A DNA stretch of 64,000 bases from Forficula auricularia (lineage: Eukaryota > Arthropoda > Insecta > Dermaptera > Forficulidae): assembly GCA_024734495.1 (NCBI GenBank), contig JALMQS010000161.1, positions 1,238,169 to 1,302,168 on the forward strand. The letters run 5' to 3'. Both the position numbers and the translations under genes were made by a program. The notes beneath the pieces were generated by a model. That model was not told where the DNA came from. It made no database searches and saw nothing but the letters and a program-made list of their open reading frames with translations. Below are positions 10,120 to 21,769 of this stretch, in pieces (the stretch's first letter is position 1; each line of letters begins with the position of its first letter).

Positions 10120-10597
10120 CTAACGAAATTTGCCGAAAAGCTAATAGTTTAGGTGTTTCACAAAGAGAAACAAAGAGGTTTTCCTCTGCTTGATTCAAAT
10201 AAACATACACACATTTATATCGAGATGATATATCTGTATATATATATTATTTATATAATTATGTAATGGAGAGGTATTCAGCCAATGGGTAGCCTCTACT
10301 GAATAAAAAACTATATATTATTTATTTGTTTGAGACTATAGTTTCGAAGACTTCAATACCGTATGGATATTGACTCCGTTAAAAACAACATTTATAATTA
10401 AAAAGATTGATGATGAAGACCAAGTCTTCGAAACTATAGTCTCAAACAAATAAATAATATATATATATATATATACAGATATATCCCCTCGATATATATG
10501 TGTGTATGTTTATTTGCATAAAGCAGAGGACAACCTCTTTGTTTCTCTTTGTGAATCACCAACTCTGCTACTCTCGGCAAAACAAAAACTTTTCAAT
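10120..10597. mobile_element. Hammerhead foldback D, copy 1
   Basis: The outer arms carry AAGAGAAACAAAGAGG and its inverse. The inner arms carry GTTTGAGACTATAGTTTC at the left and the reverse at the right. A fragment of another foldback (family G, the ATTCAGCCAATGGGTAG block at 10265-10310) has been inserted into the left arm. The plus-strand hammerhead (10408-10441) keeps its GAAGAC/GTCTTC stem II and GAAAC-TATA-GTC, but its first core base is T instead of C, so it is probably inactive. Confidence 0.6.
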
Positions 10598-11094
10598 TAA
10601 AGTTTAGGTGTTTATTTATAATTTCTATTAGCTTCCCCAAATCCCCTTTTGGGGTCAAAATATCAAAATGTTCTTTACCAATGAATTTCTTATCGTGGGT
10701 ATTTGAATCAAGACATACAACACACAGTCAGAAAAATCTCCGCGTTTCGTTTAAATTCAATGTGCGAAAAAAATGAAAATTTTAACGTTTTTTGGTGGAC
10801 CCTTGTATCGTATTAAATTTATCAAGCGGGCAAGCGAACGAATTCAACATCTTAATTATTTTATACGATATATGTGTTCCGAACCCTAGTTAAATGAATG
10901 GGACTCGTAGTTTTTATCTTATCCATAAATGCGAACGGGATAAAGTATTGTAATCAGTCTCTGGTCAAGCGCGACTTCAAAGGTTTTTATGTGGGAGATA
11001 AATTTAACCGAATTTATCGCGCGGAGAATTTACCACTGCTCGAAGCCCCTAAAACCTTAGTAAATTCGATATTGAATTGTATCTAAGTTTCTGA

Positions 11095-11228
11095 GATTGG
11101 CTCGTGATCCCGGCTTCTTTTCCTTCTACTCTGTTCTTTTCACGATGGAGGGGCCAGCCCATACAGGCCTTTAGGGGATCCACCTTGTCACATCAATATC
11201 ATTAAAAAAAAAAAAAAAAAAAAAAAAA
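11095..11228 (+). mobile_element. Poly(A)-tailed Jockey-like LINE 3' stub
   Basis: Only the 3' untranslated end of a LINE is present. The block TTTTCACGATGGAGGGGCC matches the 3' end of the minus-strand LINE at 15990-16725. It ends in a run of about 25 A, which fixes its orientation. It is a severely 5'-truncated, reverse-transcribed insertion. The small open frame upstream at 10898-11086 has no recognisable similarity to the LINE. Confidence 0.65.
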
Positions 11229-11385
11229 GGGTCCTCAATTAAAGACTACGGAACCCATGGTCTTAGCCAAAATCTCAAATTGATGTCTTCATTCGATCGA
11301 ATTTTAGGACCTGACGGTTTTCGCGAAAATTACATGGGGTCTCGTTCAGAGCACAAAAAGTGAATTTTTTTTTCATTTAATCACT
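11229..11385 (+). repeat. Dispersed repeat T, copy 1
   Basis: The blocks GGGTCCTCA, CATGGTC and AAAATTACATGGGGTC recur in the same order and spacing at 13524-13690. It begins directly after the poly(A) tail of the LINE stub. In neither copy is the frame shared, so I regard the 105-codon frame over copy 2 as incidental. Confidence 0.55.
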
Positions 11386-12359
11386 GGGGATGTATGTAGT
11401 ATTGTAATATGTAGGTTATCCTTTTTTTCGAAGACGATATTTTCCATAAAGTTCAACTGATTGAAATGAAATTAAAAACCTATGATTACTTTAACAAAAT
11501 GAAGGGCTGATTAGCTTTTGGTACATATCGGCCGACATACATTGAGTACTATATTCCGGTACTTTTTTAGCTTTTTCTAAATATCTTGAAAACCAACCAA
11601 TTTTGATGAAATTTAATATTCTAATTAAGTAACTTGAGGGCCATAAACAATTTGAATAAAGTTTTTATTAAAATTATATTTTAAAGTAATTTACCCTAGA
11701 CCCCTAGAGTAAAGATAGTATTTTTTCATTCTTTAAAATGTAATCATTTGATCGGTTTAATACAGATCAGCAAACTTACAGTTTTTGGTCTGTTGCCTAA
11801 ATGTATACCGTAATAGTAAACAATAGCTGGAAATGATTAAATGATTCGTGCAATAAAATCCAGGTTCAAGATATAAAAATTTACGAAGGTTGTTGAATAG
11901 TTCGGGTCAAAACGACTATAAATACACTTACATCTTATCTGAGTTTATTAGAGTATCATAGGCATTCATATAAAATCCCGAAATATGTAATCATGGACTC
12001 TTTGGCGACTGACTGGTCCCTTCCGGTTCCCGATTTCAGTAAAAGAGGCTCACAAGAGGTGTACATTCATACTGACGAAATAGCTTAATTTTGGCTTCTT
12101 TTAACTTGGGCAGTATGAACAATAGATAATAAGATTAAGATATTTAGTATTTTTGAGTAAATTCAATATTCCTGTAGAACTTAATTGTTCATTTCATTTT
12201 ATTAGGCAATCGTCAATTCTTTTAGCTTTTACAATCACGGATGAAAAAATAATTGAATATTGTACCTCTTGTCCGAAATCAAATTTGAATTATTTTTTCA
12301 TTTAGAGCTTTTTAACTAAATCAATTTTTTTTAGCTCGTATAAGAAAAATATTGACTTA
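11386..12359. other. AT-rich stretch, nothing recognised
   Basis: No coding signal, terminal repeat or recurring family was found. Confidence 0.4.
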
Positions 12360-13154
12360 TCTATATATATAAAAGCCATTGTCAGACAGTACCCGTGGCG
12401 CAACAAGGTGAACATGTGGGAGAAAAAGCAACTAATATTCAATGACAGTTGTTATATTGTCAAATTTTACAAATAAAACATCTCTCTTCTCTATATTATA
12501 TATCTATAATATCTCTATATATTAATATATTCCTCTATTTAGCTTAGAATATTAGATTTACGGCGTGTTTCATTTGAAATTTTAGTAGACAAATATATTA
12601 ATTTTAAATATATTATATATTAATATATATTTAATTTTTTGGAAATAATTCATACCGCAAAATTTTTTATAAATTCTTAAAATTTTAGTAGACAAATTAA
12701 TTTTAAAATGTATATATATTATATATATTTAATTTATAATATAAGTTTTAATGAGATATGATTTAATGGGATAATGAGATTAATTCTTAATTTATTACTG
12801 CGCGGGTCATTTGAAATTTTAGTAGATAAATTAATTTTAAAATTATTATATATAAATAATTTAGTGACACTTTTTAGATAAATTTAAATATTGAAATGTA
12901 TTATTAAAAAAGAAATAGGTTTCCAACCGATCGGGAATTTCGAGAGAAATGGTTGCATGCTCTAATAAAGTATTTATAAAGCATTTAATGATATTTTTCA
13001 TCTTTCTTTGATCAATATTCATTATTCAAAAAAATATTTTTTTCAAAACATATAATTACGGACAGCTAATAATCACATCTCGAGACGCTGCCCGCCAGGG
13101 CCACTAGTTTGGAGGGTCGAGCGGTGCCAGCGTGCCGTAGGCACGCCAGGTACT
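12360..13154 (+). mobile_element. Candidate Helitron-like element
   Basis: It begins with TCTATATATATAAAAGCC after an A. It ends with a small hairpin (CGTGCC-gta-GGCACG) and CCAGGTACT, the terminus seen on family H. The interior at 12560-12840 has three diverged copies of a unit containing AAATTTTAGTAGACAAATTA. There is no Rep/helicase coding. The two ends have not been seen together in a second copy, so the pairing is tentative. Confidence 0.35.
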
Positions 13155-13523
13155 GCTCGTAAAATATAAATAGAGAACTGTACTAAATTAAATCCTCAAA
13201 ATGTAGGGTGAATTTGAACTTGATTTATGACGTTGGTGCGCCTGTATTTAGGCAACCTAATGCGTGTAGAAGAATGAAAGCTGCGTAATAGCTAGGCGAG
13301 TCCAGTCGTTGATGGAATGAATGCTCCAGAGCTTATGGCATTTAGTCATCAAGTATGTATGAAAGGATAATTTTTAAATAAGCTTTAAATAGGTGGATTA
13401 TAGAAAAGGTATAGTTTACCATATAAAGAATCCCGATTTGCTGCCTCAGTTCCAATTTATTAATGTGATTTTGCTTTTTGCTTTATCCAATGGAATCGGT
13501 CTCGTGGCAAGCGTAGATTCAAA

Positions 13524-13690
13524 GGGTCCTCAGACAAAGACTATGGAATTCATGGTCCCAAACAAAGTCACAAATTGTAAAATTCAAACAGATTTAATTT
13601 TAGCACATGGCGGATTTGCCAAAAATTACATGGGGTCACGTTCAGAGGCCAAAAAAGTGCGATTTTTTTCATTTAGTGCGGTGGATGGAT
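13524..13690 (+). repeat. Dispersed repeat T, copy 2
   Basis: Matches 11229-11385 in block order. An open frame of 105 codons (13393-13710) overlaps it. The frame is not conserved in copy 1 and resembles no family I know, so I do not call a gene. Confidence 0.5.
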
Positions 13691-13792
13691 TGAACGAAAA
13701 GATTATATAACGTTTTTGAGAAAATTAGATTTTAAAGTACATTCTTTATTCTTCAGTAAGATAAGTATTTAACAAAAAGACCAATCTGATAT

Positions 13793-13872
13793 ATTATCTG
13801 CTTAATAATAAAGGAATAAACAAAATAATGTTTCAAAGGGCTATAAAGTTTAGCAACGATCCGTTGCAGTTT
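13793..13872 (+). repeat. Hairpin-ended repeat R, 3' end only
   Basis: AATAATAAAGGAATAAAC and the hairpin GCAACGATCCGTTGCAG match the ends at about 25605-25670 and, inverted, 41850-41925. The terminal hairpin pairs GCAACG with CGTTGC. Confidence 0.6.
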
Positions 13873-13900
13873 ATTTTTCATTTATTTCGAACGATATCTA

Positions 13901-15646
13901 CTCTTATTAAACGAGCAAAAATTGTTTGTATATATATTTATTTATATATATTATATATTTGTACCTTGGTTCTATTTTGAAAACGACTCAACGGATTTGA
14001 TGAAACAAATTCTATTAACAAGTTTTGAGGATGAGAAATCGATCTGGCCAGGTCTGGACCTCGGCAAATTTAATCTTAATTGATCTTTTCTTAATTAAAG
14101 TAATTAGATAGATGAAAATCTCAATAAAAAAGTTTGTTTACATTTTTTCAATTATCTTTTATTTTTAATTGGATTTATAATTTTAAAACTCACTAATGGG
14201 TTATACCAAATATTAATATATTATATTAAAATTAGGAATATTTTGTTTCGAAAAGAAAAATCAGAGAGGAGGGAAGGATACCAATCGATTTGATTGGGGA
14301 ATAATGGAATTTAAATAATTATCGGAAAAGAGGTTTTTTTATCTAATTAGATTTTTCCTCTTATTAAAAACACGGACTAAATATGAATAAGGACACTCGA
14401 TGGTGGAGAAGCAATCTCCGAAATCGAAGCTAAAATACAAGGTATACATTAATTAATGTAAAATAATTGGTTTAATAAAATTTATAAAAAAAAAAAAAAT
14501 ATTTTGTTTCGGAGAGATGGGTTGAGGAGGAAAGATCCAATCGACTTGATTGGGGAATAATGGAATTGAAATAATTATCGGAAAAGAGGTTTTTTTATCT
14601 AATTAGATTTTTCCTCTTATTAAAAACAAGGACTAAATATGAATAAGGACACTCGATGGTGGAGAAGCAATCTCCGGAATCGAAGCTAAAATACAAGGTA
14701 TACATTAATTAATGTAAAATAATTGGTTTAATAAAATTTATAAAAAAAAAATATTTTGTTTCGGAGAGAATGGATTAGAGGAGAGATTGAATGATCCAAT
14801 CGACTTGATTGGGGAATAATGGAATTGAAATAATTATCGGAAAAGAGGTTTTTTTATCTAATTAGATTTTTCCTCTTATTAAAAACAAGGACTAAAGATG
14901 AATAAGGACACTCGATGGTGGAGAAGTTATCTCCGGAATCGAAGCAAAAAATACAATGTATACATTAATTAATGTAAAATAATTGGTTTAATAAAATTTA
15001 TAAAAAAAAAATATTTTGTTTCGGCAAAGAGGTTTTTTATTTCGTAAATTTTTCCTCTTACTACAAACACGGACTAAAAACATTATCGCAAGCACGAGAA
15101 GATCAAGAACAGTCGATGGTGGGGATGTAATCTCCGAAGTCGAAGCTCAAATAAAATGTATACGCTAATGCATGTAAAATAATTGGTTCAATAAAAAATA
15201 TTTTGTTTGTTTTTAATTAACAGGTGTCTAAATCATAACAAAACAGGTGTGTTTACAAATAAAGTGGTTGAAGTGGCTTTTTATTTATATAACTTGGAAA
15301 CAAATCTTATTTAATTTTATGTTTTTATTTCAGATCCTATACGATTATTTTTTTTATTATTTTTTTCCTATTTATTTTTTTATAATGTTTATCAATATGA
15401 ACGAATGTGGGCAAATTGGTGTACGAGTAAACAAATATACACATAATATATATGTGGACCATTAGAAAACTAGAAATGCAAAAACTGGGTGCGGGGTGGG
15501 GTGTATGTGGGAGGTGCAGGAGGTGGGGTGCAGTTGTGTGGGATCCAGGGGTGAGAGGCGAGGTGTGGTGTGAGTGGGGGTGTGTAGGGGGGTGTAGTGG
15601 TGGGGGTCAGGGTGTTACCATGCATCGCTCGGTGGCTCCAGGTACT
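13901..15646 (+). mobile_element. Helitron-like element H1
   Basis: It starts with CTCTTATTAAACGAGC and ends with CGCTCGGTGGCTCCAGGTACT-type sequence, a pair shared by six other copies here. In order it holds: a 5' block with AAACGACTCAACGGAT; four tandem S repeats (14235-15210); a 3' block with AACAGGTGTCTAAATC; a ~115-bp-module remnant; a strongly G-rich tract (15478-15615); and a short GC-rich 3' hairpin. There is no Rep/helicase gene, so it is non-autonomous. The class is inferred from the 3' hairpin, the lack of terminal inverted repeats and head-to-tail copies elsewhere. I see no clear target duplication. Confidence 0.6.
14235..15210 (+). repeat. Tandem S repeats inside H1, ~257-base period
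   Basis: CCAATCGA-TTGATTGGGG recurs at 14281, 14537 and 14795, with a fourth degenerate unit from about 15020. Each unit has an internal palindromic block around AAAAGAGG...TTTTTCCTCTT and ends in an A-rich run. The copy number differs between H copies (four here, one in H2, none clear in H4). Confidence 0.85.
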
Positions 15647-15989
15647 GAGCCCTTATCAGCGTAAAAAATAGAAATTACTCAAATAAGGACCACCCTACTA
15701 TACATATTAGAAAGAGTTAAGAGTCTATATTTGAACATTTGTTGATTAAATTTGTGTTGTTTAAAATGAAAGAATGAATTAATAATTTAAAATAATAATG
15801 AAATTTTAAACATCAAAAATTCAATTAATAAATCTCACATATATTATCAAAAATTTTTAGAAAAATTATATCTTTGTAAATATTTATATTTTTTATTTTT
15901 ATTCAAAGTAATTTCATCTACGAGACAATCTGTATTAATGTCTATTTTCAAAATATGTATTTGCTTATAGTTGCTATATTATTATTTTT

Positions 15990-16725
15990 TATGATAATGA
16001 TGAGAGAAGGAGTTACACCAAAAAGGTGCAACCCCTGAAGGCCTGGGTTGGCCCCTCCATCGTGAAAAGAAGAAAGAATTTCATGAGTTGGGCGGGGGTC
16101 GAATATATCTGTGGATACGGGTCTTAAATAGCTGAAGGTTATAAGTCGCGGGAAAGATGGTGGCAGGGAGCGAGTTCTAGTCTCTGGAGCTCATAGGGAT
16201 AAAAGAGTTGGCGAAAGCGCTTGTTCGATTTTTATCCAATTTGACAGCGAAGGGGTGCTGAGCGTTCGAAAACCGCGTGTTTCTCGTAAAGAGGGCATTA
16301 GGGGAGATAATTGATTTCACCTCGACTGAACAGACACCGTGATAGTATCTGTAGTACAGGGAAAGGGCAGAAACGGTTCTTCGATGAGCCAGGGAGTCGA
16401 GTGAGTTGGTTAGAGCCGGGTCTCCTAATAGTTTAATTGCTCGCTTCTGAATTCCATCCAGTGTAGCAAGAGAATGCTTGGAGGCCTGCCCTCCACAGAT
16501 GAGAGCCATATTCGAGACAGGGACGAATTTGAGCCTGTAGGCAGTATAACAGCGTCTAGACCTAAATAGGAGACCAAGCTTGCGCGCTGCAGCTTTAGCA
16601 GTGGTTGAGATATGGTCATTCCATGAAAGGTCAGACCCTAGAGTTACACCTAGCATTGAAATTTTATCCCTGAATTCTAGTGAGTTTGAGTCGAATGTAT
16701 ATTTCTTCCTTAAAGCTACTAACTT
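15990..16725 (-). mobile_element. Jockey/CR1-like LINE remnant 1
   Basis: This minus-strand element includes the C-terminal RT region and a 3' untranslated region containing TTTTCACGATGGAGGGGCC. The 3' end lies near 15990. It is the best-preserved of several copies: 54380-55660 (minus) and 3' stubs at 11095-11228 (plus) and 62020-62125 (minus). Confidence 0.8.
16070..16725 (-). pseudogene. Jockey/CR1-like RT C-terminal fragment
   Basis: The frame reads MLGVTLGSDLSWNDHIS, AKAAARKLGLLFRSRR, LATLDGIQKRAIKLLGDP, LAHRRTVSALSLYYRYYHG and TRNTRFSNAQHPFAV, the usual order downstream of the RT catalytic core in Jockey/CR1-type LINEs. A local frame slip falls between YRLKF and ASKHSL. A Trp-to-TAG change in the conserved RDWNSLP motif (about 16175) ends the frame, after which NSLPATIFPATYN continues. 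The catalytic core is absent. It is a dead fragment. Confidence 0.85.
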
Positions 16726-16910
16726 TTCAAATTTTCCAAATTTTCAAATTTCTCCTGAACTATTTTGAATTTTTAATAAACTTTTAGTCTAAATCGTTCT
16801 ATAAAATATTTGTATATATTTAAAAAATAATTATATCAATAATAATTAGAGATTAAGTGTAACCTGAAAAAAAGTGAAACAGGAACGCTCTTATTAATGT
16901 TGTTTTACCC

Positions 16911-17035
16911 CAGTCGTCCACTGGAAGTGACAACGCGTTACGGAGATAATTAGCAAATGGAGTAGAGTATTATTAGTAGAAGTATTTGGTAAATAGAGTA
17001 TTCGCTCATTGTATCACACTTCCATTGGACGACCG
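16911..17035. mobile_element. Short MITE-like inverted repeat
   Basis: GTCGTCCACTGGAAGTG at the left and CACTTCCATTGGACGAC at the right are nearly perfect reverse complements 90 bases apart. I saw no coding or second copy and the duplication is unclear. Confidence 0.5.
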
Positions 17036-17384
17036 GCCTTAATCGTGATTAGAATATCTAAATCTTTTATTTTTAGTTCAGTACACCCTGTAAAATAATT
17101 ACTTGGTTTATTTCGAGCCTAAGACAAAGCTGTTTTGTATATTTGAGAATTTAATTGCTAACTTTGTTTTTCGCAAATCTGCCTGTTCATTTTTCTTAAT
17201 CGAATTTCTAAGCATACAGCCCCTCCCCTCGGCCCACCTCTCCCCACCACTAACGAGCAAAAAGGTCTTTGAAAACTTTATAAACTAATGAAATAATGTC
17301 TCTACTGATGAAAAAAAATGTTAAATTGATAGCCTGAAGCCGTCAAAGTCTCCCTCTAGGCCTAGAATATAATGAGAGAGCAAA

Positions 17385-17490
17385 TGCGCCCGCCCGGGTG
17401 GGCAGCCGACGCCCCTGGCCCTTAGCGATTCCACCCCCCCCCCCCCAAAACACCCAGCCAACCAACCAACCAACTCAGCCAGCCTATAAC
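17385..17490. repeat. GC-rich, C-run and (CCAA)n tract
   Basis: CCCGCCCGGGTGGGC, a run of about 14 C and a short (CCAA)n tract form an island of GC in AT-rich surroundings. No gene is attached to it. Confidence 0.6.
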
Positions 17491-17764
17491 TTTTTTTTTC
17501 AAAAACGACGTCGACGACCTCTCAATTGTAGACTTTGAATTTGTGGCAAATGAATCTTTTCTAAATGAATTTCTTTCTTTCATCACTTGTCTCTTTTTTT
17601 TTTGATTTAAAAAAATGCATTAAAAAAGTACTGTTTTGTAAAAAAATCGAAATTGACATTTAGAATAATGAATAAAATTATAATTAAAAATTGTTTATTG
17701 TAACAAATGCGGAGAGATTTTTAATTTTAAAAAGTTTAAAGTGAAAATAATAAAAATAATAATT

Positions 17765-18330
17765 GAAAAAGTTTTTATTTTGCCGAGAGTAGCAGAGTTG
17801 TTGATTCGTAAAGAGAAACAAAGAGGTTGTCCTCTGCTTGATGCAAATAAACATACACCCATATATATCAAAAAATATATATATATATTATTTATTTGTT
17901 TGAGACTTTAGTTTTGAAGGCTTGGCCTTCATCATCAGTCTTTTTAATATATATATTTTAATATATATTTTGAAAAAGAAAAAAATTTTATATCTTTTAA
18001 TTTTTTAATTTTAATGTGAAATAAGTGACCTAGAATCCTTAACTCATAGTAAATCAATATTAAATATAATATTTATTTACTCTTAACTTTATAAATATTA
18101 TTTTTCATGGGTTCAGTATCGCGTGGATATTGAAATTTTTTTTGCTCATTACTTACTATTATATACTAAATAATTATAACTGGTTTGCGGCTAAGTGAAG
18201 AGCAAGAAAATTTTCAATTTCCATGCGATACTGACCCACATGAGAAATAATATTTATAATTACAAACGACAGTGATGATTAAGGCCAAGCCTTCGAAACT
18301 ACAGTCTCAAACAAATAAATGATAATCATG
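17765..18330. mobile_element. Hammerhead foldback D, copy 2
   Basis: The left outer arm (17765-17850) matches D1 and D3, with AAGAGAAACAAAGAGG. Two hammerhead relics face opposite ways. At 17905-17945 (minus) CTGATGA and GAAGGC/GCCTTC are kept but the G of GAAA is A. At 18272-18305 (plus) AAGGC/GCCTT and GAAAC-TACA-GTC are kept but the first core base is altered. AT-rich DNA separates them. Confidence 0.55.
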
Positions 18331-18471
18331 AGTTTACTATGATTGATTCAATCGCGAATCGAATGCAGGCGATTTTTGTAAGATATTAAGTAATAATAAT
18401 ATCTGAATTTTATATTTCTGTTTAAGAAATAATGAATTTTTAAATATTATACCAATTAATACATTAAATAA

Positions 18472-18635
18472 TAATTAATACATCAAAGAAAGTTGTTTTT
18501 GACCGTGTTTCTCTTGGTCCAGATTTAAGATTCAGCTCACTCCAATAGCCTCAACCAGCAGTAGTCTAGCGATATATATATCTTGTTTCAAAACGCGGTC
18601 AAAAAAATAACTCTCTTTGATGTATTAATTGGAAA
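18472..18635. mobile_element. Short foldback
   Basis: AATTAATACATCAAAGA at the left is mirrored by TCTTTGATGTATTAATT at the right, and GACCG-G by CGGTC further in. The loop is about 75 bases. The inner AAACGCGGTC could be the tail of a hammerhead, but no core is left. Confidence 0.55.
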
Positions 18636-18672
18636 AATATTTAAATAAATAATATATATACATATATATATA

Positions 18673-19097
18673 CTCTTATTAAACGGGCAAAAATTGTATA
18701 TTTGTTTATATATCTATATATATATTTGTTTATATATATATTTTATATATATACCATATTTGTTTATTTATATATTTGTATTTTAGTTCTATTTTGAAAA
18801 CGGCTCTACCGATTTTGATGAAATTCACGGCTTAGGGGGTTTTCGGGATGACAATTCGATCTGTCACGGTCTCATCTTCGACAAAATTGTTTTTGATGGG
18901 TTTTTTCGTAATCAAATTAATTATTCTCAGGTAGACAGATCCAAATCTTGGAGTTTAAAAAAGGTTTTCCTTTTATTATTGTATCCAGACAGACAATGGG
19001 TTGGGCTAATTGTTCTCAAAGGCCTTGAAAAACTATTGTGATGGTGATGATGTGTTGTTGTCAACCTAAACCCGAACAAAGCTCGGTCTTCCAGGTA
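18673..19097 (+). mobile_element. Helitron-like H, short copy
   Basis: It starts with CTCTTATTAAACGGGC and ends at a CCAGGTA following a weak hairpin (CCGAAC...GCTCGG). It has the H 5' block AAACGGCTCTACCGATTTTG but lacks the S repeats and the G-rich tract. Another H fragment follows immediately. Confidence 0.5.
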
Positions 19098-19482
19098 TAT
19101 ATTATTTAAGCATTTGTATTTTTTTTTTTTTTTTTATTTTAAAAACGGCTCTAAAGATTTTGATGAACAAACTCTATTAACAAGTTTTGAGGATGAGAAA
19201 GCGATCTTAGTGCGGAGCGGGGGTGGACGTGGTGGATGTGGGGGGTTCAGAAGGTGGTGGGGGAACCGCGGGTAGCGCGAGGTTTCGGGGGTGGGGCCGA
19301 GCAGGGTGGAGGTGGGGGGTACAGTGGTCGAATACTATATAGATATATTTGTATTTTTTTAATTTGAAAACGGCTCTCAAATAAAAATCGACCTTTTTAT
19401 CAGAATTTTAAATTAAAAATAATATTAAAATAAAAATTTTTACTGAAGGAAGAAGTTACCGAGCATCGCTCGGTGCCTCCAG

Positions 19483-19487
<5 letters not shown>
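19098..19487 (+). mobile_element. Helitron-like H, rearranged copy
   Basis: It has the H 5' block (AAACGGCTCTAAAGATTTTG) without the extreme start, then a G-rich tract (19207-19330), part of the 5' block again, and the H terminus GCATCGCTCGGTGCCTCCAGGTAC. It lies head to tail with the preceding copy. Confidence 0.5.
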
Positions 19488-19524
<37 letters not shown>

Positions 19525-19593
19525 AATATACATATATGTGTGAATGTTTATTTGCATCAAGCAGAGGACAACCTCTTTGTTTCTCTTTATGAA
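19488..19593. repeat. (AT)n plus right end of foldback D
   Basis: A pure (AT)n run of about 35 bases is followed by TATTTGCATCAAGCAGAGG and CTTTGTTTCTC, the outer right arm of family D without its core. Confidence 0.6.
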
Positions 19594-20314
19594 AAATAAT
19601 AATAATAATAAATTACTTGGTTTTTGTTTTTATTTTATAAAATGTTAAGATAACTTAATTTAGAACAGTAGTTCTTTCGCGACCTAAATTTGAGAAATAT
19701 ATATCATGTCGTGACCCCAAAAAAGGCAAAGTTTTTTCATTACTTTTTTTTAGATCATACTTAAGCAATTTTCTTCACTTTTACAATGAAAACCTTTTTA
19801 TTTTAACTTAACCTATAAAAAAATTTAACATTTAAAAGTACTTTTCGATCCAAGGAAAATTTAATGAACAAGCACGTCTTTTTAATATTTTTGCTTTTAA
19901 TAGTACCTAGTGAATAAATTAAAATATACATATTTTTAAGTTTATTAAAAAAAATAGTAAAATATTTGGTTAATGACTGAATATCCATTGCGACTTAATT
20001 TAGTTTAAGAACACCGACTTAGAAGTAAAGATCAACTGGTGTGGATAATGGGACAACCACGGGAGGGCGAAGGGCGCTAAGGGAGCCCCCTCCCCCCTTC
20101 AAGGACAAAGAAAAAATCAAAGTAAAAGTAAAAATTAACAAGTGAAAAAAATATTTGGCAAATGTCTGTGTGTGTGTATAAGCCCGCCCCCAGGACAAAA
20201 TCCTGTTAGCGCCACTGGGGTGTATGCTCCACACGACTTTCGTATTAGTTTCTCCCTTATTTGAAATCTTCATACCAATTTTCTTCAATCAAATTATTTC
20301 AATTTTCATATATA
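19594..20314. other. AT-rich DNA with a possible small insertion
   Basis: 20048-20222 interrupts a sequence that is continuous at about 26071-26140. The inserted ~175 bases include a C-rich block and end in GCGCCACTG, a CAGTGGCG-type terminus on the minus strand. Nothing is recognised at 19594-20030. Confidence 0.35.
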
Positions 20315-20318
20315 TGTA

Positions 20319-20919
20319 TGTGGGATTCCAGCCCCAAGAAGCCGCACGTGCTAGAGCATAAGTTAAGGAACTAGATGCCAGCATATTTGTCGCCCGCCAA
20401 ATCTGCCTTTCAGGTGGCGCATTTTCCGGCCTCAACATCGGGAAAAATCATCTGATGTTCAACGCACCCCCTCCACAAACAACCTATGCCCCGCCGACAC
20501 CCCTTCCATATGCTACCCCCTCCATGCTACTTTCACCAGACCAGCTAGTCCCTGATTGGCTGAAATAACGAATGCTGGGATTGGCCACAATAAGGACCTA
20601 TCATCAGCAGCCCCAGATATCAACGCGCCCTCTATGAAGATCGTCTCTCAAGTTGAAGACAGCAGTTCAGTTCATCAGACAGTTCATCTCAGTTCATCAC
20701 TCAGTCCAGTTTCTATCAGTTTGTCATTGTTAAGATCCCAAGTGCAAGTTAACAGTTTATTTTTACTCAAGACACTATACAGGAACATCTCCAGTTTTAT
20801 ATTTCTATTATAAAACATTTTGTTACATTATTATTTAAAAACCATTTAATAAACCAATATTATTGAAAATATTTGAGTCTTTCTTCACCTGGTCAAAGTC
20901 GCCCAAGAAAATCTCTACA
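20319..20919 (+). mobile_element. Solo LTR, ~600 bp
   Basis: It begins TGTGGGATTCC and ends ATCTCTACA, with TG...CA termini. It is flanked by an exact 4-base duplication TGTA (20315-20318 and 20920-20923). It contains CCAAT-type boxes (GATTGGC near 20554 and ATTGGCC near 20580) and a polyadenylation signal AATAAA near 20850. No gag/pol or second LTR is nearby, so it is a recombined solo LTR. The 4-base duplication would suit a Gypsy-type element. The 85-codon frame inside it is not a gene. Confidence 0.75.
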
Positions 20920-20923
20920 TGTA

Positions 20924-21635
20924 TATTCATATTAGAAATTCCATGTTGGATAATTTAAATATTTATATTTTTATAGGTAGAATACGTTGTTCATTTAACT
21001 AATGTAAAGATATTAAAAAAAGTGAAGCAAATAAAGACAAACTTTTCTTTCCTTTCTATTTTCTTTTTTTTTTTTTTTTTTATTGGGATAACGTCTTTAA
21101 AAAAAACTTAAAATGAAATATTCAAGCAAAAGAAAATTTGAAAAGTTTAATCTATGAATACCTTTAATAAATAAATAAAGAAATATAAAGAAATGTTCCA
21201 AATGGAATAGAAAAGAGAAAAAAATAAAAATATATATTTAAAAAAGTGAGAAAAAACACTCTTCGTTAAATGTCGTCTTTTCTACCCACTTGTTTGATTA
21301 TTTTTAGTATAATTTCATTCTTGGATTTAATTCTTTTTCTTCAAATGCCATACTCGATTCCGAGCGTCGGAGATTACCTACTATTATTATGTGATTCTCC
21401 ATTGTAATTTTCCTGGGGAGGTTTTTCAACTTGGGTGGTTTCCCGTTACCTTCCCCTGCATTAGTGAAGCGACTAGCATTTTTGATCAAGATGAAAATTG
21501 TTCTGACGAAGGCGATATTCAATTTCGAGTAAACTCGATCCTAAGTCAATCGCATTAGGCAACCCCCTATCGACCGACGCCTATTTGAATTTGTAAATAG
21601 CATCTCAACCAAAACATTCTGTTTAAATACAGGCC
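20924..21635. other. AT-rich stretch, nothing recognised
   Basis: Only poly(T) and poly(A) runs and short chance frames were seen. Confidence 0.4.
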
Positions 21636-21769
21636 AAGTTCGAAAAAGTAGTGAAATCTAGTGTGTAGCCAAGTTAAATTCGCCAAGAATAATTGAGTTT
21701 TTCATCAGACCTACAGGGGGCGCTGAGGTCGTCAGTGTGTTGTTTTTTGACTGGACTGTACATGGAGTC

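Noticed and set aside
10898..11086. 62-codon frame upstream of the LINE stub
   Set aside because: No recognisable similarity; it does not match the coding end of the LINE family at 15990-16725.
13393..13710. 105-codon frame beginning MDYRKGIVYHI
   Set aside because: It overlaps repeat T, whose other copy (11229-11385) does not keep the frame.
14235..15210. CRISPR array
   Set aside because: Repeats are ~257 bases with no short unique spacers, in a eukaryotic context.
20556..20813. 85-codon frame MAEITNAGIGHNK...
   Set aside because: Lies inside the solo LTR; serine-rich by composition, no domain.
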